Notes: generated by a model from the letters alone, not told the origin. 64,000 nt of DNA from Zygnema cylindricum (GCA_037447655.1 JBBHKE010003155.1:176333-240332); one strand, 5' to 3'. Positions 20,731 to 33,054 are shown, counted from the first letter of the stretch. Made by a program: numbers and translations.

Positions 20731-23630
20731 CTGATTCTCAACAGGTTCACTTAGATAGCTACACAACCGGGTGAAAAAAGACTCCACAGACGTTGGATCT
20801 GTTCGCCAGCCAGAAACTGCCAAAAGGCTAGAGGCCACTTCTAGACTTGCCAACATGGAGCCGTTCTGATGAGGCTGCTTGTCCATATCAACCCACATAA
20901 GCTTGCAGGTAAATCAATAAAAAAAAGCACAAACATAAATAAAAAAAAGTAGGTCAATTCAAACAAACATTTTCCATAAACATGTTTAAGAAAGTGATTG
21001 TGAGAGGCCATACAAACGTTTTCGATAAACACGTTAAAAAAGTAAGAGATCAATTATCCAAAATGTCCAAGACGATCCTGTTGAGGGTATACGAAGGGCA
21101 GGAGTTTACCTGCATACACACATTAATGAGTAACCCTCGTAATCTTAGGAGGCCTGAACGGAGCATTGCAAGACCATGACAGCTCGCAATCCCTGCAGCC
21201 GCAGTTACCAGTTTTTGGAAGAGGCTCTCACATGCAGGCATCTGTTACCCAATTGCTCCCAAAAATGAGTTAGACAAATTAACAAAAAACAATCTCTGCC
21301 AATTGACAAAAATGGCTCTTCGTCCCCTGTTAAACATGCCAGCCAAAGGAAAAAAATTCTAAAATAATGCTGAAATCACTACTGAGGAGAAGAAGAGAAG
21401 ATCCTCGAAGATCCTCTGTTTCTAGCATACACAGGCTACAGACAGTTACAGGATGATTACCTTTCGACAGGTAGAAGTTGCACAAGCATCTGCCACATCC
21501 CAAAGCAGATTCAGGGCCTTAGCGCGCTGGGCTGTCATTGGGAAATCCTCCTCCATTTTCTGGCCAAATATTTCTGCTTCAACAGCTCCAGCAGCTTGAG
21601 CAATACACAAAATTGTCGTGACTTGGGACCGAAAAGACTGTTCCGATTCCATATGCTCCTCTTTTCGCATCTGTAAGGCCACGTCAAAATAACATAATGT
21701 AAAAACCTAGTAAAACCACTTGCCACATGGCATAGACTGCAATGCAACTTAGAAAAGACCGAACCACAAAATCAAATTTTTCGGATTAGCGCGCAGAAAC
21801 AATTCAGGGTCAATGGAAAACAAAAACAGTACAATAGCCCCTGCATTTACTCGCTGTAATGCTGCTGCTAATGAGCTGCTAATTAGACTTCTTCGCACCT
21901 ACAATCGTCAAAAGTATTAGAACTCAATTGAAGGTCTCAAGTACAAAAATACATGCGAAGGAGATTGTGACCTTTCAAAAACTTTTCTCTTGACAAATAT
22001 TGTGTGAAAGTCAGACTTAAGCCAACTGAATTCATACTGGAGGCAATTTGAGGTTTGCCTCGGTAATTCACATCTTTTGCAAGGCATTATCTGTTCATGA
22101 GGACCCCAATAGACGTATTCAAAAAGGATAGAGGACTTCCACAAGGGAAAAAACCTTCTATATACCATGAACTCCCATACGAAGCATCCTCAAATACAAG
22201 AAGTCATCAAAATTCTAAAGTGCAGCCGAACTTTAAAAATAAAGAAAGAGTAGTAAAAGTGGAAGGGAAAGTAGGAACACCTTCAGCAAAGAAAGGGCAG
22301 CATTTAATTCTCTGCATGACATTTGATGAAAGCATTCGAGAAACTCGATGTTTAAAGATTCCTTGCGTTGACATGCCCCTAGCATCTGTTTGAAAATCAA
22401 TAATGCCACCTCTTTTGGCTCAAAACTTCTACTGGACAGAGAGGCAAGATACTTGGATTTAATCGGGGACTGGTTGGGAGTAAAAAAACGAGGAGAAGAA
22501 TCTTCGCCATGAAGGCCATTGGCAGTTCCAGACGATGACCGGAGAGGCTTTCCTGTCAAAATAGTACCAAATTTTTTCTCAGAAGTTGATATGCCTTCAC
22601 TCATAAGAGTTTGTCCACTATTACCATTGGATTCCCCTGTGGCTCCCGAGTTGGCAGTAGTTTTTGTACTAGTTGACTGAGGTTCTAAAAGCTCTTCAGT
22701 CGTTTCTAGGATTCGCGCTCCAATGTCCTTGACGGCTCCGAACACACTCCTAGTAGGCTCCCTAAGGCTCTCTTCTCCATTCTTTCCAAGAGTTGACTTA
22801 TCAAGTTGCAATTCAGTCGATCCAGTATCAAGGTTATCCGGTTGAAGCCAGGACTCATAAAGAACTTGTGCCAAAGAGTTGATATGATCGTCATGTATAG
22901 GAGGACAATGGTATGAAAGTGCCTCCAAAATTTCAGGAAGAGGTGAAGCAAGCTGAAATTCAGTTCTTTGAGGGGTGCTTTTGACATTTACGGCAGGCAA
23001 AAATTCTGTGATGTCAAGAAGCACTAATCTTACAGCTGCGCTGATGTCACGTTGTGTGCTGGGAACTGCTGTTGCCACTTCACAGAGATATGACATGAAT
23101 GTTGAGAAGTACAATGATGATGTTGATAATGACGATGATGATGATGATGATAGTGATGGTGATGGTGATGGTGACGGTGATGGTGACGGTGATGGTGACG
23201 GTGATGGGGATGGTGATGATGATGATGATGAGGATGGTGGTGCGTTTACAAAAAAAGATGCTGATGGATGAGAGCGTGCTAAAGATGGAAGAGCTTGCAA
23301 AAAATCCAAAAGATGAGGCAAAATCTCCGAATGCAAATGACCATTGGACTTGGCAAGGTATCGAGCAAGGGCAAGGAGACCATCACATTGTCTGGATGTA
23401 GGAGGACAAGTATATCCAGGATGGAAAGTTTGTAGGCTTGAGGGGTCTTCTGCAGTAACATGGTATCCATCCTCCTGCTTTCTAGGCTGAAAAGTAGGGC
23501 ATAGCTGTAAGATTGGTACTATTTTAGAAAGAGGAGGCGGGCTAGGAGCCTCGGCTAATACGTCACACAAGTGAGTGAGGCTATCAAATGATTCTCTGGC
23601 TGCCATTAGTGGCATTTGGAAGAATGACAT
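20731..23630 (-). CDS. PI4KA: Phosphatidylinositol 4-kinase alpha, N-terminal part, five exons
   Basis: Exons: 23630-22281 (450 codons), 21898-21851 (16), 21670-21461 (70), 21241-21110 (44) and 20901-20731 (57); every junction is GT-AG, phase 0. Landmarks matching plant PI4K-alpha are SLTHLCDVLAEAP, FSTFMSYLCEVA, LLWDVADACATSTCRK, ACESLFQKL, LLRLRGLLINVCMQ and NGSMLASLEVA with GWRTDPTSVESFF. This helical N-terminal solenoid precedes the lipid-kinase domain, which makes PI4P at the plasma membrane. About 640 of the family's roughly 2000 residues are here. The next exon and the kinase domain do not follow; the aspartyl protease begins 0.6 kb downstream on the same strand. A Ser/Pro run (23110-23250) comes from a GATGGTGATGGTGACGG repeat. 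The start is the first Met; an internal Met (MAARESF) is equally possible. Confidence 0.8.
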
Positions 23631-24106
23631 AAAGTAAAATAATCAGTCCGGACCTTTAGATGTTTAAACTACATGGCTTAAAAGAAGAAGAGAATCTCTT
23701 TTGATTTTTGATTACAGCAAAGACACGTGTCAACGGCTTAGATAGTACGTCGAAAGCAAATCTCAACCTCTAACAGAATAAACTGGCGTTCCTTTTCAGA
23801 ATGTTGCAATCCGTCACCATAAATTACCTGAACAAACATAAAAAACCTTTGGAAAAAACAAGACTACGGCTGAGATAGAGAGGAGATGGCTGTAAACGAT
23901 CGACGATCTCATCCATGACTAAAATGGTGGTCTCAAAGCTTGTTTAGAGTAAGCCGGCATCACTTTCGTTTCTGTTTTTTTTTTCCACCGTGCATTCCTT
24001 AACAGTCCAGCTCTGAGATCACCTTTCCATGTTGATCGCAGTCACTTAAGTTAACGTAGGATTTCTTAATTTTTCCAATCGTTTTTGTGACGTTTTCAAT
24101 GTACAG
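23631..24106. other. Upstream region of PI4KA
   Basis: No exon recognised. This is the expected place of the 5' UTR and promoter of the minus-strand PI4KA gene; no clear TATA box was identified. Confidence 0.4.
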
Positions 24107-24332
24107 TACACCTTGTATCGCTTTTAGTGTTAACATTTTTTACGCCACTTAAAACATCTTTTCTCCATACACACGTGTCTGCTTAACGATTGGAGACCAT
24201 CAATCGGAAGGTGCGAACCATGTCTTTCGGTCGTAACCGTCCGATTTTCAATCCGACAAGTGTGCATAACATAAAGAAAAGATGTTTTAAGTGGCTAAAA
24301 AAACATTAACGCTATACGCGATTCACGGTGTA
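24107..24332. mobile_element. TA-duplicating MITE, 226 bp
   Basis: The ends TACACCTTGTATCGCTTTTA and, inverted, TACACCGTGAATCGCGTATA are followed on both sides by GCCACTTAAAACATCTTTTC. The terminal inverted repeats are about 55 bp and TA sits at each end. A relative is at about 59830-60044. Confidence 0.85.
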
Positions 24333-24784
24333 CTGTAGTTTGTAATTTGATGTGTGGGTTTGTGTATGGTAGGCAGTTAGGCACGTAGCGACATATGATT
24401 ATTATTCTTTGGTAGATTAACCGGTACACATCCCATCCCTATCAGAGTTCATCGCTGGTGCTGTTTTGAGATCATAATAGGCCAGGTTTCCATTGTAATT
24501 TAGTGTAGTTAACTGTAATAATGTGTTCACACTAATGTATCACTAATATAACTCTAATAAAAGTGACGGGCGGTGTGGGGAACGTCCACCTATCCAGAGT
24601 CCCGTTTACGGTATGTTTCACAGAAAATAAAGAAATTTCGGACTTTGTCATCATTAACGACAAGTTGTATGACTGTTTTGTCTCTGGTCAAGAGTAAAAA
24701 TGTACATGGAAAACAGCTCTGAATTTTATACATGTAAGCCTAAGTTTTCGGACAAATGAAATGCGCCAATAGCATCAACTTTAG
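24333..24784. other. Intergenic, no gene seen
   Basis: AT-rich DNA without recognisable features; it would hold the 3' UTR of the coding end at 24785. Confidence 0.4.
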
Positions 24785-25001
24785 TCAGTAGAATCGCTCC
24801 CATGAAGATCCTCCAGGATACTTCGACAGCTTTCGCACGTTTTGAACATGTGGCAATAAGATGCTGCCACGTTGAATGCCAAGGAGACCAACATAATATG
24901 CTGTGAGTGAAGGATTTTCAATAGATTCCGTCTGCAGATGTTGGTACCATGAAACAAAACTCTCCGGGCTAATTTTCTTTCTTCTTTTTCGCATTTCCTT
25001 G
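24785..25001 (-). CDS. Unidentified C-terminal coding end
   Basis: A minus-strand frame ends in TGA at 24785 and reads ISPESFVSWYQHLQTES, then ENPSLTAYYVGLLGIQRG, then SSWERFY. It has ordinary protein-like composition and differs from the AT-rich surroundings. A CAG acceptor-like site precedes codon ACG at 24931, but the frame is also open up to 25001, where a transposon terminus begins. I do not recognise the protein. It may be the last exon of a gene upstream of PI4KA that has been cut by the element starting at 25002. Confidence 0.4.
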
Positions 25002-25746
25002 TACACCGCGAATCGTAATTAGAGTAAATTACTCTAATTCGGTCGCTCGAAATTTCGACTATATGACATCAAATAGAGTAATCGACTCTATTTTTTTCAT
25101 TATTCTAATTTAGGTGAGGTTTAATTAGCTTTTTTTTTCTAATATAGGTTCGTTTTAAATAGTGTGGAGTACGGACGTCGTGTGACTGTGTAAAACTGTA
25201 CTTTTAAAATAAAAACGTACAGATATCGATTTAATAAACCCGCGGTCGCACGTGGAGTCGCACTAAACAAAAAGACCGAAACTCATCGAATAACATCCGT
25301 TCGCATATACTTCGTCCGTCCACAGCATCGTCGTCAGTGAGAACGTTAACCTTGATTTACATGTTACAAGTTTATAGTATAACGGCGAGAACATGTGTTT
25401 TCGTTCATTTGTGTAATAATTTGGTAACTGGTGTTCGGCGTTCCGCGGATTCAGTTATAATAGGGAATTTCGCAACAATTACATTAAAACTGTATTCTAA
25501 TTTAGGACCGCGTCAGTTTTAGCGTAAATATTAATTATACGCCCCTTGAAAGGAGTAACTTTTTACTGTAATATGGGTTTTTTAACACAATGGCACATGA
25601 AATAGAGTAAACATACTGACAAAAATAGAATAAATATACAGCATTTGGCGTGGGTGATATATGTCGTGAGGCAACGCCAAATGCGGACAGACCTCATAAA
25701 ATAAAATCTTTTTGGTCCAATCACAATTCACGCTTTCTATGTCCAA

Positions 25747-25978
25747 TCACAGCCGCTCATTCCCTTTTTTTTTCCTGTGGAATCTGACGACTGCGGCGCC
25801 ATCTTGTATGCGCCGCCATTCTGAAAATCTATCCATTTTTCCGAAAGGGATCTGTGAGTGACTCGCTTCCTCTTCCACCTCCATGGGTTGCACGTCGCCC
25901 ACGTCATCGCTCGCTTCCTTTTTCACCTCCATGGATTGCACGTCGCCCACGTCATCGTTTTCTTGCCGTCGCCTTACT
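25747..25978 (-). CDS. Small ORF with internal 16-residue repeat
   Basis: The frame starts after a stop near 25983 and reads PKKVRRRQEN, then DDVGDVQSMEVKKEAS and DDVGDVQPMEVEEEAS, then PFGKMDRFSEWRRIQDGAA, ending in TGA. The two acidic repeats come from a 48-bp tandem duplication. It has a basic patch that could act as a nuclear signal. GC content is higher than in the rest of the element, which hints at captured host sequence. I do not recognise it and expression is unproven. Confidence 0.3.
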
Positions 25979-27089
25979 TTTTTAGGTTGCTTACTTTATT
26001 AGGGTTTTGATGTACGAAATGGCGAACGTATTGCTGCCAGCCAACTCCACCATTGGTGACGATGCAAGTGCGAATTCTCTTACCGGTGGTTCCATATAAC
26101 GTGGCAAATGCCATTTTCTATCTAAACATTCAAACATAATTTATTGAAGCTTATTATAAGTCATGCCTTCTAATCCTTACACTTTGTTGTCCGTTTTTAG
26201 GGGGCAGTTATGTCCTTCTTAATTTTTATTACCATTTTTGTTTTATAAAGGGTTATTTCAAGGTGACTCATGTTTTTTTTTCTGGTTTTGCTTTTGTTTC
26301 CCTCCTTTCACCTTTTCCGCTGACCATTTGATTTAGGCTTCATTTTTTTAACGCTTATAAATATTGATGGCGAGGGTGTGAGAGAAATGTTCATAATAGA
26401 TAAAAGGGAAAGATATATTTATTTGTTATATTTTGTGTTAGATTTTTTTAGTAACAGCCGGTTTTGTAATCTGTACGCTTGTCACACTTGCTATTATCAA
26501 TGGATTCAAAAACATAGAAATATCTATTTGTTGACTTTTCGTTTCCTGTCTTTAAACAGGGAAATTTGGCCAAATAATAATAAAAAAATAAAAAATAAGA
26601 ACAAATTTTATTCCCGTTGAAAGTACGATATAATAAAAAAAACTTTGAGAAACCCTAACAACCCATAAATAATCTTGGACCTTTTAACGGATTGACAATT
26701 GAATCTAAATCCTTTTTTTTTTTTTCCAGGTTGGGGCCGAAGTGTTTGATTTATTTCCAACATCATGTTACTTTCGACTTTTTATTTTCCTGTCGTTCAA
26801 GAAGATAGTGAAATTATTAGTATCAAAATGGAATTCGAAGGATATAATAGATAGAAGATTCAAAAGAAAGTGGAAAGGTATAGAATTTTTTGGGAGTTCA
26901 GGGCCTATATTCAGTTTCGGAGTGTGTATAATAGTGAAATTTTAGAGTCAAAATTATTTATATTTGTCATAAGTACTACGCATTATTTCTCTTTATTTCA
27001 CTCTACATATGACTGTTTTTTGTTTTGCACCAAATTATTTGGTTTTGTACATGTTTGCGTCCACTAAGGAATGTTTTTTTTTTTTTCAT

Positions 27090-27490
27090 GGGTGCTTTAC
27101 CTAGCGGCGACGAGGCATTTTCGTCGCTGGATTATGCACCAATGACATAAAGTTATTTTTTGTCTTTTGTCATGGATGATGACTCACCAGCGACGAGGCA
27201 TTTTCGTCGCTGGATTACAAACTATTGGAATGCTGAATTTTTTTTAAGCTTTTGTCATGGATGATGGCCGACCAACGACGAGGCATTTTCGTCGCTGGAT
27301 TATAAACCAATGGAATGTTGATTTTTTTTTTCTTTTGTCATGGATGATGACTCACCAGCGACGAGGCATTTTTGTCGCTGGATTACAAACTGTTGGAATG
27401 TTGATTTTTTTTTTTAGCTTTTGTCATGGATGATGACCGACCAGCGACGAGGCATTTTCGTCGCTGGATTATAAACCAGTTATGATTCAT
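27090..27490. repeat. Five tandem ~87-bp units, each with a perfect hairpin
   Basis: Each unit holds CCAGCGACGA-GGCATTT-TCGTCGCTGG (stem arms of 10 bp) with a TTTTGTCATGGATGATGA spacer. The five units are at about 27103, 27190, 27274, 27356 and 27443. Degenerate GGCGACG/CGTCGC pieces continue to about 27760. Confidence 0.88.
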
Positions 27491-28119
27491 GTTACAGCTG
27501 ACTAATCAACTAACTCAACCGACCAATCGGCGACGTAAGTGTGTCGCTGCTGAACTGTAAATAAGCAATAAGGCAATACTGCCATCTAATTTTAAAAAGC
27601 AGTAAAGACGTTGTGTCATTGTTAAAAAATCCTTCTAATATGAGGCAATGTCATCGCTGAAAATCCCACCAGCAATGAGAAACTGTCAACGCTAATCAAA
27701 TCACAATGAAATAGTCCATGCCACTGGTGTGACAGCAATCAGCGATGGCTCGTCGCCTAATATCAATACCGTAAAAAACATGTTTGTGTATCAAAGGTAA
27801 AAACTAACAATTTGTTCACCAGTTACAACATCATATTTCCCATAGGTGAATGACAAACACACGGTAACACATTAAGCATGATAAACCATCGCTCTTACAC
27901 ATACTCATATACAGCCAAAAAAAAATCGTGTTATATAAAATGGTTGTGTTACACATCGTTTTGCCATACTTACTTCACAATGAAGTAAATTACAAAAATT
28001 GCAAAAACAATTACATTGTAGTAAGAGACACACTATGCGACGTATTACCCCTATGATAATGTATGATAACTCCTATCTCCTCAATCCTAACACTCCTTAC
28101 ATTTTTAAAATAGCTAAGA

Positions 28120-28345
28120 GAAGCCAAAGCAACAAAAATTACAAAACTATGTCACTCTTACGCTCCAAGAACCACTCTTTACATTTTTAAAACTGGTAAG
28201 ACAAGCCAAAGCAACAAAAACTACAAAACTATGTCACTCTTACGCTCCAAGAACCACTTTTTACATTTTTAAAACTGGTAAGACAATCCAAAGCAACAAA
28301 AACTACAAAACTATGTCACTCCTAGCTCCAAGAACCACCAAAAAG
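28120..28345. repeat. Three tandem ~82-bp units
   Basis: Units contain CTATGTCACTCTTACGCTCC, AAGAACCACT and a CCAAAGCAACAAAAA segment, in nearly identical copies. Confidence 0.85.
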
Positions 28346-28499
28346 CATACATGGGGAATGCTTAGGCATTAGCAAGGGCTTAATATTCGTCCACTTCCGT
28401 GAATTGTTCGTCCGTAACCTCATCTTTTTGAGTAGCGATGTCAACGTCTTGAGAATTTCCGAGCGAATCCCGTGCCCTTGCCAAGGGAGGTGATACTGA

Positions 28500-29790
28500 T
28501 AATTAAAGTAGAGTGATAATTATATTAGCCAGATAATCAAATTAGGCAGATAATGAAATTAGACAGATAATTAGATTACACAGATAATTATATTAGCCAG
28601 ATAATTAGATTATGCAGATAATGAACTTAAAGAGATAATTAGAATAGACAAATATTTAGATTAGACAGATAATTATATTAGCCAGATAATTAGATTAGGC
28701 AGATAATGAACTTAAAGAGATAATTAGATTAGACTGATATTTAGATTAGACAGATAATTAGATTAGCCAGTTAATTAGGTTAGGCAAATAAGTAGATTAG
28801 GGAGATCGTTAGATTAGAGAGATAATTAGATTAGCCAGATAATTAGATTAGGCAGATAGTTAGATTAGACAGATAAATAGATTAGCCAGTTAATTACATT
28901 AATTAGATTAGGCAGATAGTTAGATTATACAGATAAATAGATTAGCCACTTAATACATTAGGCAAGTAATTAGATTAGGGAGATAGTTAGATTAAAGAGA
29001 TAATTAGATTAGCCAGATAGTTAGATAAGACAGATAATTAGATTAGCCAGTTATTTGCATTAGGCAAATAATTAGATTAGTGAGATAGTTAGATTAGAGA
29101 GATAATTAGATTAGCCAGGTAATTAGATTAGCCATATAGTTAGATTAGAGAGATAACTTAGATTAGCCAGATAGTTAGAGTTATTATATTAGCCAGATAG
29201 TTAGATTAGAGAGATAACTTAGATTAGCCAGATAGTTAGATTAGACAGATAAATAGATTAGCCAGTTAATTACATTAATTAGATTAGACAGATAAATAGA
29301 TTAGTCGGTTAATTACATTGGGCAAGTAGTTTAGATTAGAGAGATAATTAGATTAGCCAGATAGTTAGATTAGACATATAAATAGATTAGCCAGTTAATT
29401 ACATTAATTAGATTAGGCAGATAGTTAGATTAGACAGATAAATAGATTAGTCAGTTAATTACATTAGGCAAGTAATTAGATTAGGGAGATAGTTAGATTA
29501 TGGAGATAATTAGATTAGCCAGATAGTTAGATATGACAGATAATTAGATTAGCCAGTTATTTACATTAGGCAAATAATTAGTTAGTGAGATAGTTAGATT
29601 AGAGAGATAATTAGATTAGCCTGATAATTAGATTAGCCAGGTAATTTGTTTAGCCAGATAATTAGTTTAGCCAGTTAATTACATTAGGCAAATTATTAGA
29701 TTAGGGAGATAGTTAGATTAGAGAGATAACTAATTAGATTAGCCAGATAATTATATTAGCCAGATAATTAGACAGATAGATTGATACTTA
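28500..29790. repeat. AT-rich satellite, unit about 17-18 bp
   Basis: About 1.3 kb built from GATAATTAGATTAGCCA and variants (GGCAGATAGTTAGATTAGA, CAGTTAATTACATTA). Higher-order repeats of roughly 150 bp are visible, for example around 28860 and 29250. No coding potential. Confidence 0.92.
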
Positions 29791-30952
29791 AAATACAGTC
29801 ATAATTTAAAGTACCTTTATGTTTTAAAGTGCAGTTATAATTAAAAATATGGCTATAATTAAAAGTATAAAAAATAGGAAACAGAAACAAAGCAGAAAAA
29901 ATGTTTTTTTTTGTTTTAAATTATAGGAATGGCTTTGTTATAAAAAGGGTATACGGAAAAAAAATTGTTTTTAAATGGATTAACGGAAATCAAAACTGAA
30001 CCAGCAATTGAAATTGAAAACGGAATCTAAACTTAAAATATAATTTTTTACTGAAATTTGAAATCAACCTGGAAAATTGCGAAATTGTATAAAAAAAATA
30101 TGTAAATTTGAAATCTCACCTTTTTCAAAAACTCAAAACGAAGCGGGGATTTGAAAAAACTGTCGCCGAAATTTTTTACGAAAGAGCTGTGAAAATTGAA
30201 AAACGATGCAGGTTATTGAATGTACGGAATTCTCTTACAAAAGAGACCAAAAGGACAGACGGTTTGTGTTTTATCGTTGTTTTGCAGGGTTGACGTTTCT
30301 ATGGTTAATGAATTGGCTACGTGTAATTGTAATCGTCCAATAATATGTCGGGCTACGTAGATTCGTTAAGATGTCTTCTAATCGCGACTCATTTAGAGTC
30401 AAACTTAACTGTAATATGTGTTCATTTTCCAACTTCGTCGTCTGAAAGAAACCTAATTAGAGTAAAGAGTCTTTATTAAAGTAAATTTACTCTAATATAA
30501 GCTCCAAAGCGCGACACTATTAGAGTTTAAAAGTAAACTTGTTATATGAAAATGAAAAAAAACATAACGGAAATATTGTTTACATACGGATTACATTGTT
30601 ATTCCGTCGCTAATAACTGTTGGTAAATAATTACGGATATACGTATAATTTACATGTAACCATTGACGGTTGTCAGACGGAACTGACATCCAGCGCGACA
30701 AATTATACAACGTCACATTGACGTCGAAATATACGGACTGACAAATTTCGTACGTCAACGTAAGTTAGTGTTGACAATTAGCGCGCACGTAATTATCACC
30801 GACAAAACCCAATATAGAATGATGAAAAAAATTAGAGTAAAGTTCATTGTTGAAAAAGTTCTATGACATCAATTAGCGTCAATTACTCTAATTGTTTTTT
30901 TTTGTTTTTTTACTCTAATTTTTTCATTACTCTAAATACGATGCGCGGTGTA

Positions 30953-31064
30953 TCTCAATTAACGTCAAGGAAAAATTACAATCATGTATCCTATTTGAGG
31001 AAAAAAATCGAAATTTTAAGAACCCAAATTAGTGACTTTGACACTAATAACGATGCGCGGTGTA
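30953..31064. repeat. Terminal fragment of a TA-duplicating element
   Basis: Reverse complement of the left end of the MITE at 16489: it reads inward from TACACCGCGCATCGTTATTA through CCTCAAATAGGATACATGAT to CCTTGACGTTAATT. It directly abuts the right end at 30952, so two outward-facing ends lie 110 bp apart. Confidence 0.75.
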
Positions 31065-31158
31065 CAGTACTGTACAGTAAGTAGCAACAGTGCAGTACAG
31101 TACATTACAGTTCAGTAAAGTACTGTACTGTACAGTACAGTCGTAGTACTGTACTGTG
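31062..31158. repeat. Cluster of GTACAGTAC / GTACTGTAC palindromes
   Basis: At least eight overlapping AGTAC/GTACT/GTACAG motifs in about 95 bp produce nested short inverted repeats. The function is unknown. Confidence 0.6.
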
Positions 31159-32268
31159 GGTGACACTTATTATACCGTACCAAAAGCTGAACGGCTTGCA
31201 TGCGTCGGCATCGTCGACTCCAATTCGCCGTACAGTACGGTAGAATGTCGTACGGCAACAACGAACATAAAGTACAATAGCGGTCCGCTTGAGCGGTCGA
31301 ACCGGCGGCCGCCGAACCTGAGCCCGGCCTGAGAAGCCGGCGGTGCTTGGGCGGCCTGGCCGTACAGGACAGCCGGAGGCGAAAGGACGATGACGTCGAC
31401 GGATGCTCCCGCCACCACACGTTTCGCGCCATCGCACGTGACGTGACACAAAGGACGATAAGGAGACGTGCTTCCGGCCGCACTCAGCATCTTCCGTCGA
31501 TTGGTCAAAGATTTTCCCCTCGCCTCTCTCTAGTCTTCTCTTTCTTCCCCCCTCTCATACTACATATTCTCCCTCACTCGATCCCTCTCTCCTTCCGTCG
31601 CTATCTCCCTCCTCCCTCCTCTGCTTCGTCGACTCCGCCTCTCCCTCCTCCCCCCTTCCCACCTCCCCGTCGGTCCTCCCTTATGGCGATACGCCCTCCC
31701 CTCGACATCTTTTCTACTCCCTCTTTTCTTGATTTCCTTATTCCGGATCCGCCCTATTTCTCTCCTCCTCTCTCTCCCTCTCTCCCTCCGCCTCTCTCCC
31801 TCCCTCCCTCCCTCCCTCCCTATTTTAGCAGTAGGCAGCAGATGACGTCATCGATGCTGTCATTCCTTTGCATTGTTTTCGACTGGCGGTCGAATCGTGG
31901 CACAAATGATTTTAATTTTATAATTTAATTTAATTAATAATTTTAATCGTGTCAATTTCTCGATGACTTTGTATTCGTGGAAATTTGTTGTCAGTTTCAA
32001 CACTAATTCTGTGCTCATGAGGGAGGAGCTGCTATCTCGGGAGGCGTATCGCGGGGCACCGCTTCGCCACGTGGGAATCTTTGCTGCCTCGATAATATCA
32101 GTGTGAGAAATATAATATATATATATATAAATATTATCCGTACGGCGCCGAGAGGACCGAGAGAGAATAAGATTCACCTTCTGTTTTTTTCATACGGTGT
32201 CACGTCGCATCCTGGCGGTAGCAAGCGTGTGTTTGTCTTTTTAGTGCAACATATTCGGGTATCTTGTA

Positions 32269-32301
<33 letters not shown>

Positions 32302-32308
32302 ATCTCTC

Positions 32309-32339
<31 letters not shown>

Positions 32340-32539
32340 CTTTTCCCCTCTGTCTTTCCCTGCCCTTCCCCTCTCCTCCCCCCCTCCCCTTCTCCATCTC
32401 CCCTCTTCCCTCTCTATCCATCTCCTTTTCCCTTTCCATATCCTCTCCGCGTCCCTCCCTCCCTATCCCGCTCCCCCTCCCTCTTGATATCCGTACTTTC
32501 AGCTGCATGTCGCCTGTGCGCGAGCTGCTTCGAGCTGCG
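31159..32539. other. GC-rich stretch and CT-rich tracts, no gene supported
   Basis: 31170-31500 is GC-rich with many CG dinucleotides. 31510-31830 and 32260-32480 are CT-rich, including a (CT)n run at 32265-32335. Long ORFs on both strands are Pro/Ser/Leu or Arg/Glu artefacts of these tracts. Confidence 0.6.
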
Positions 32540-33054
32540 CGGCATTTATACGCGTCAGCGAGGTCCGCGTGAGTGGCGAACGCGTTGAAGTACGCGGCAG
32601 CTGTGTCTCACGCGATTTCGCGCGTTTACTCAATAACGCGGCGGATTCGCCTCTGCAGCTTCGAAGCAGCTTCGCGGCAGTCAACGGCAATTATTATTTT
32701 CGCTGCAGGGCTGTCGCACTCTCGCGCGCGCCGCCTGCTGCTGATTCGTCGGCAGTCGCGTGTCAGTTCCGCGCCGCATATTCGTAGAAGACTGGCTCGA
32801 GTCTGTCGGGCGGCAGGTCGGGCATCGGCCGGGCAGGCGCCTCGGGCAGGCGCAGGGGCGGCTCGGCTGGGGCCGTATGGGCTGTAGGGTTGTATGGAAG
32901 GGCGTAGTTTGTAGTTTGTGGTATGGCGGAATGGAACCGAACGGTCAACAGCCAATTCCGATCCTGTCACGTCACAGTTATGTCTCCTTTTTTTTCTCTC
33001 TCAGTATGTCGCAGTTTTGTGTAGGTACTCTTATATCACTTTCGTGTCTCGGTT

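Larger units (their letters stand above)
25002..30952. mobile_element. Putative 5.95-kb TA-flanked element with satellite-rich interior
   Basis: The left end TACACCGCGAATCGTAATTA and the inverted right end TACACCGCGCATCGTATTTA share about 27 bp ending AGAGTAA, with TA at both outer edges. Similar termini define the MITE at 54389. The interior has no transposase; it holds a small ORF, hairpin tandem repeats and a 1.3-kb satellite. The alternative is one MITE split by a separate 4.8-kb insertion, or two unrelated MITE ends. Confidence 0.5.

Noticed and set aside
28500-29790. CRISPR-like array
   Set aside because: The units are contiguous 17-18 bp satellite repeats without unique spacers, in a eukaryotic context.
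31347-32588. 193- and 161-codon Pro/Ser-rich ORFs
   Set aside because: CT-rich composition keeps frames open on both strands; no family motif or splice context.
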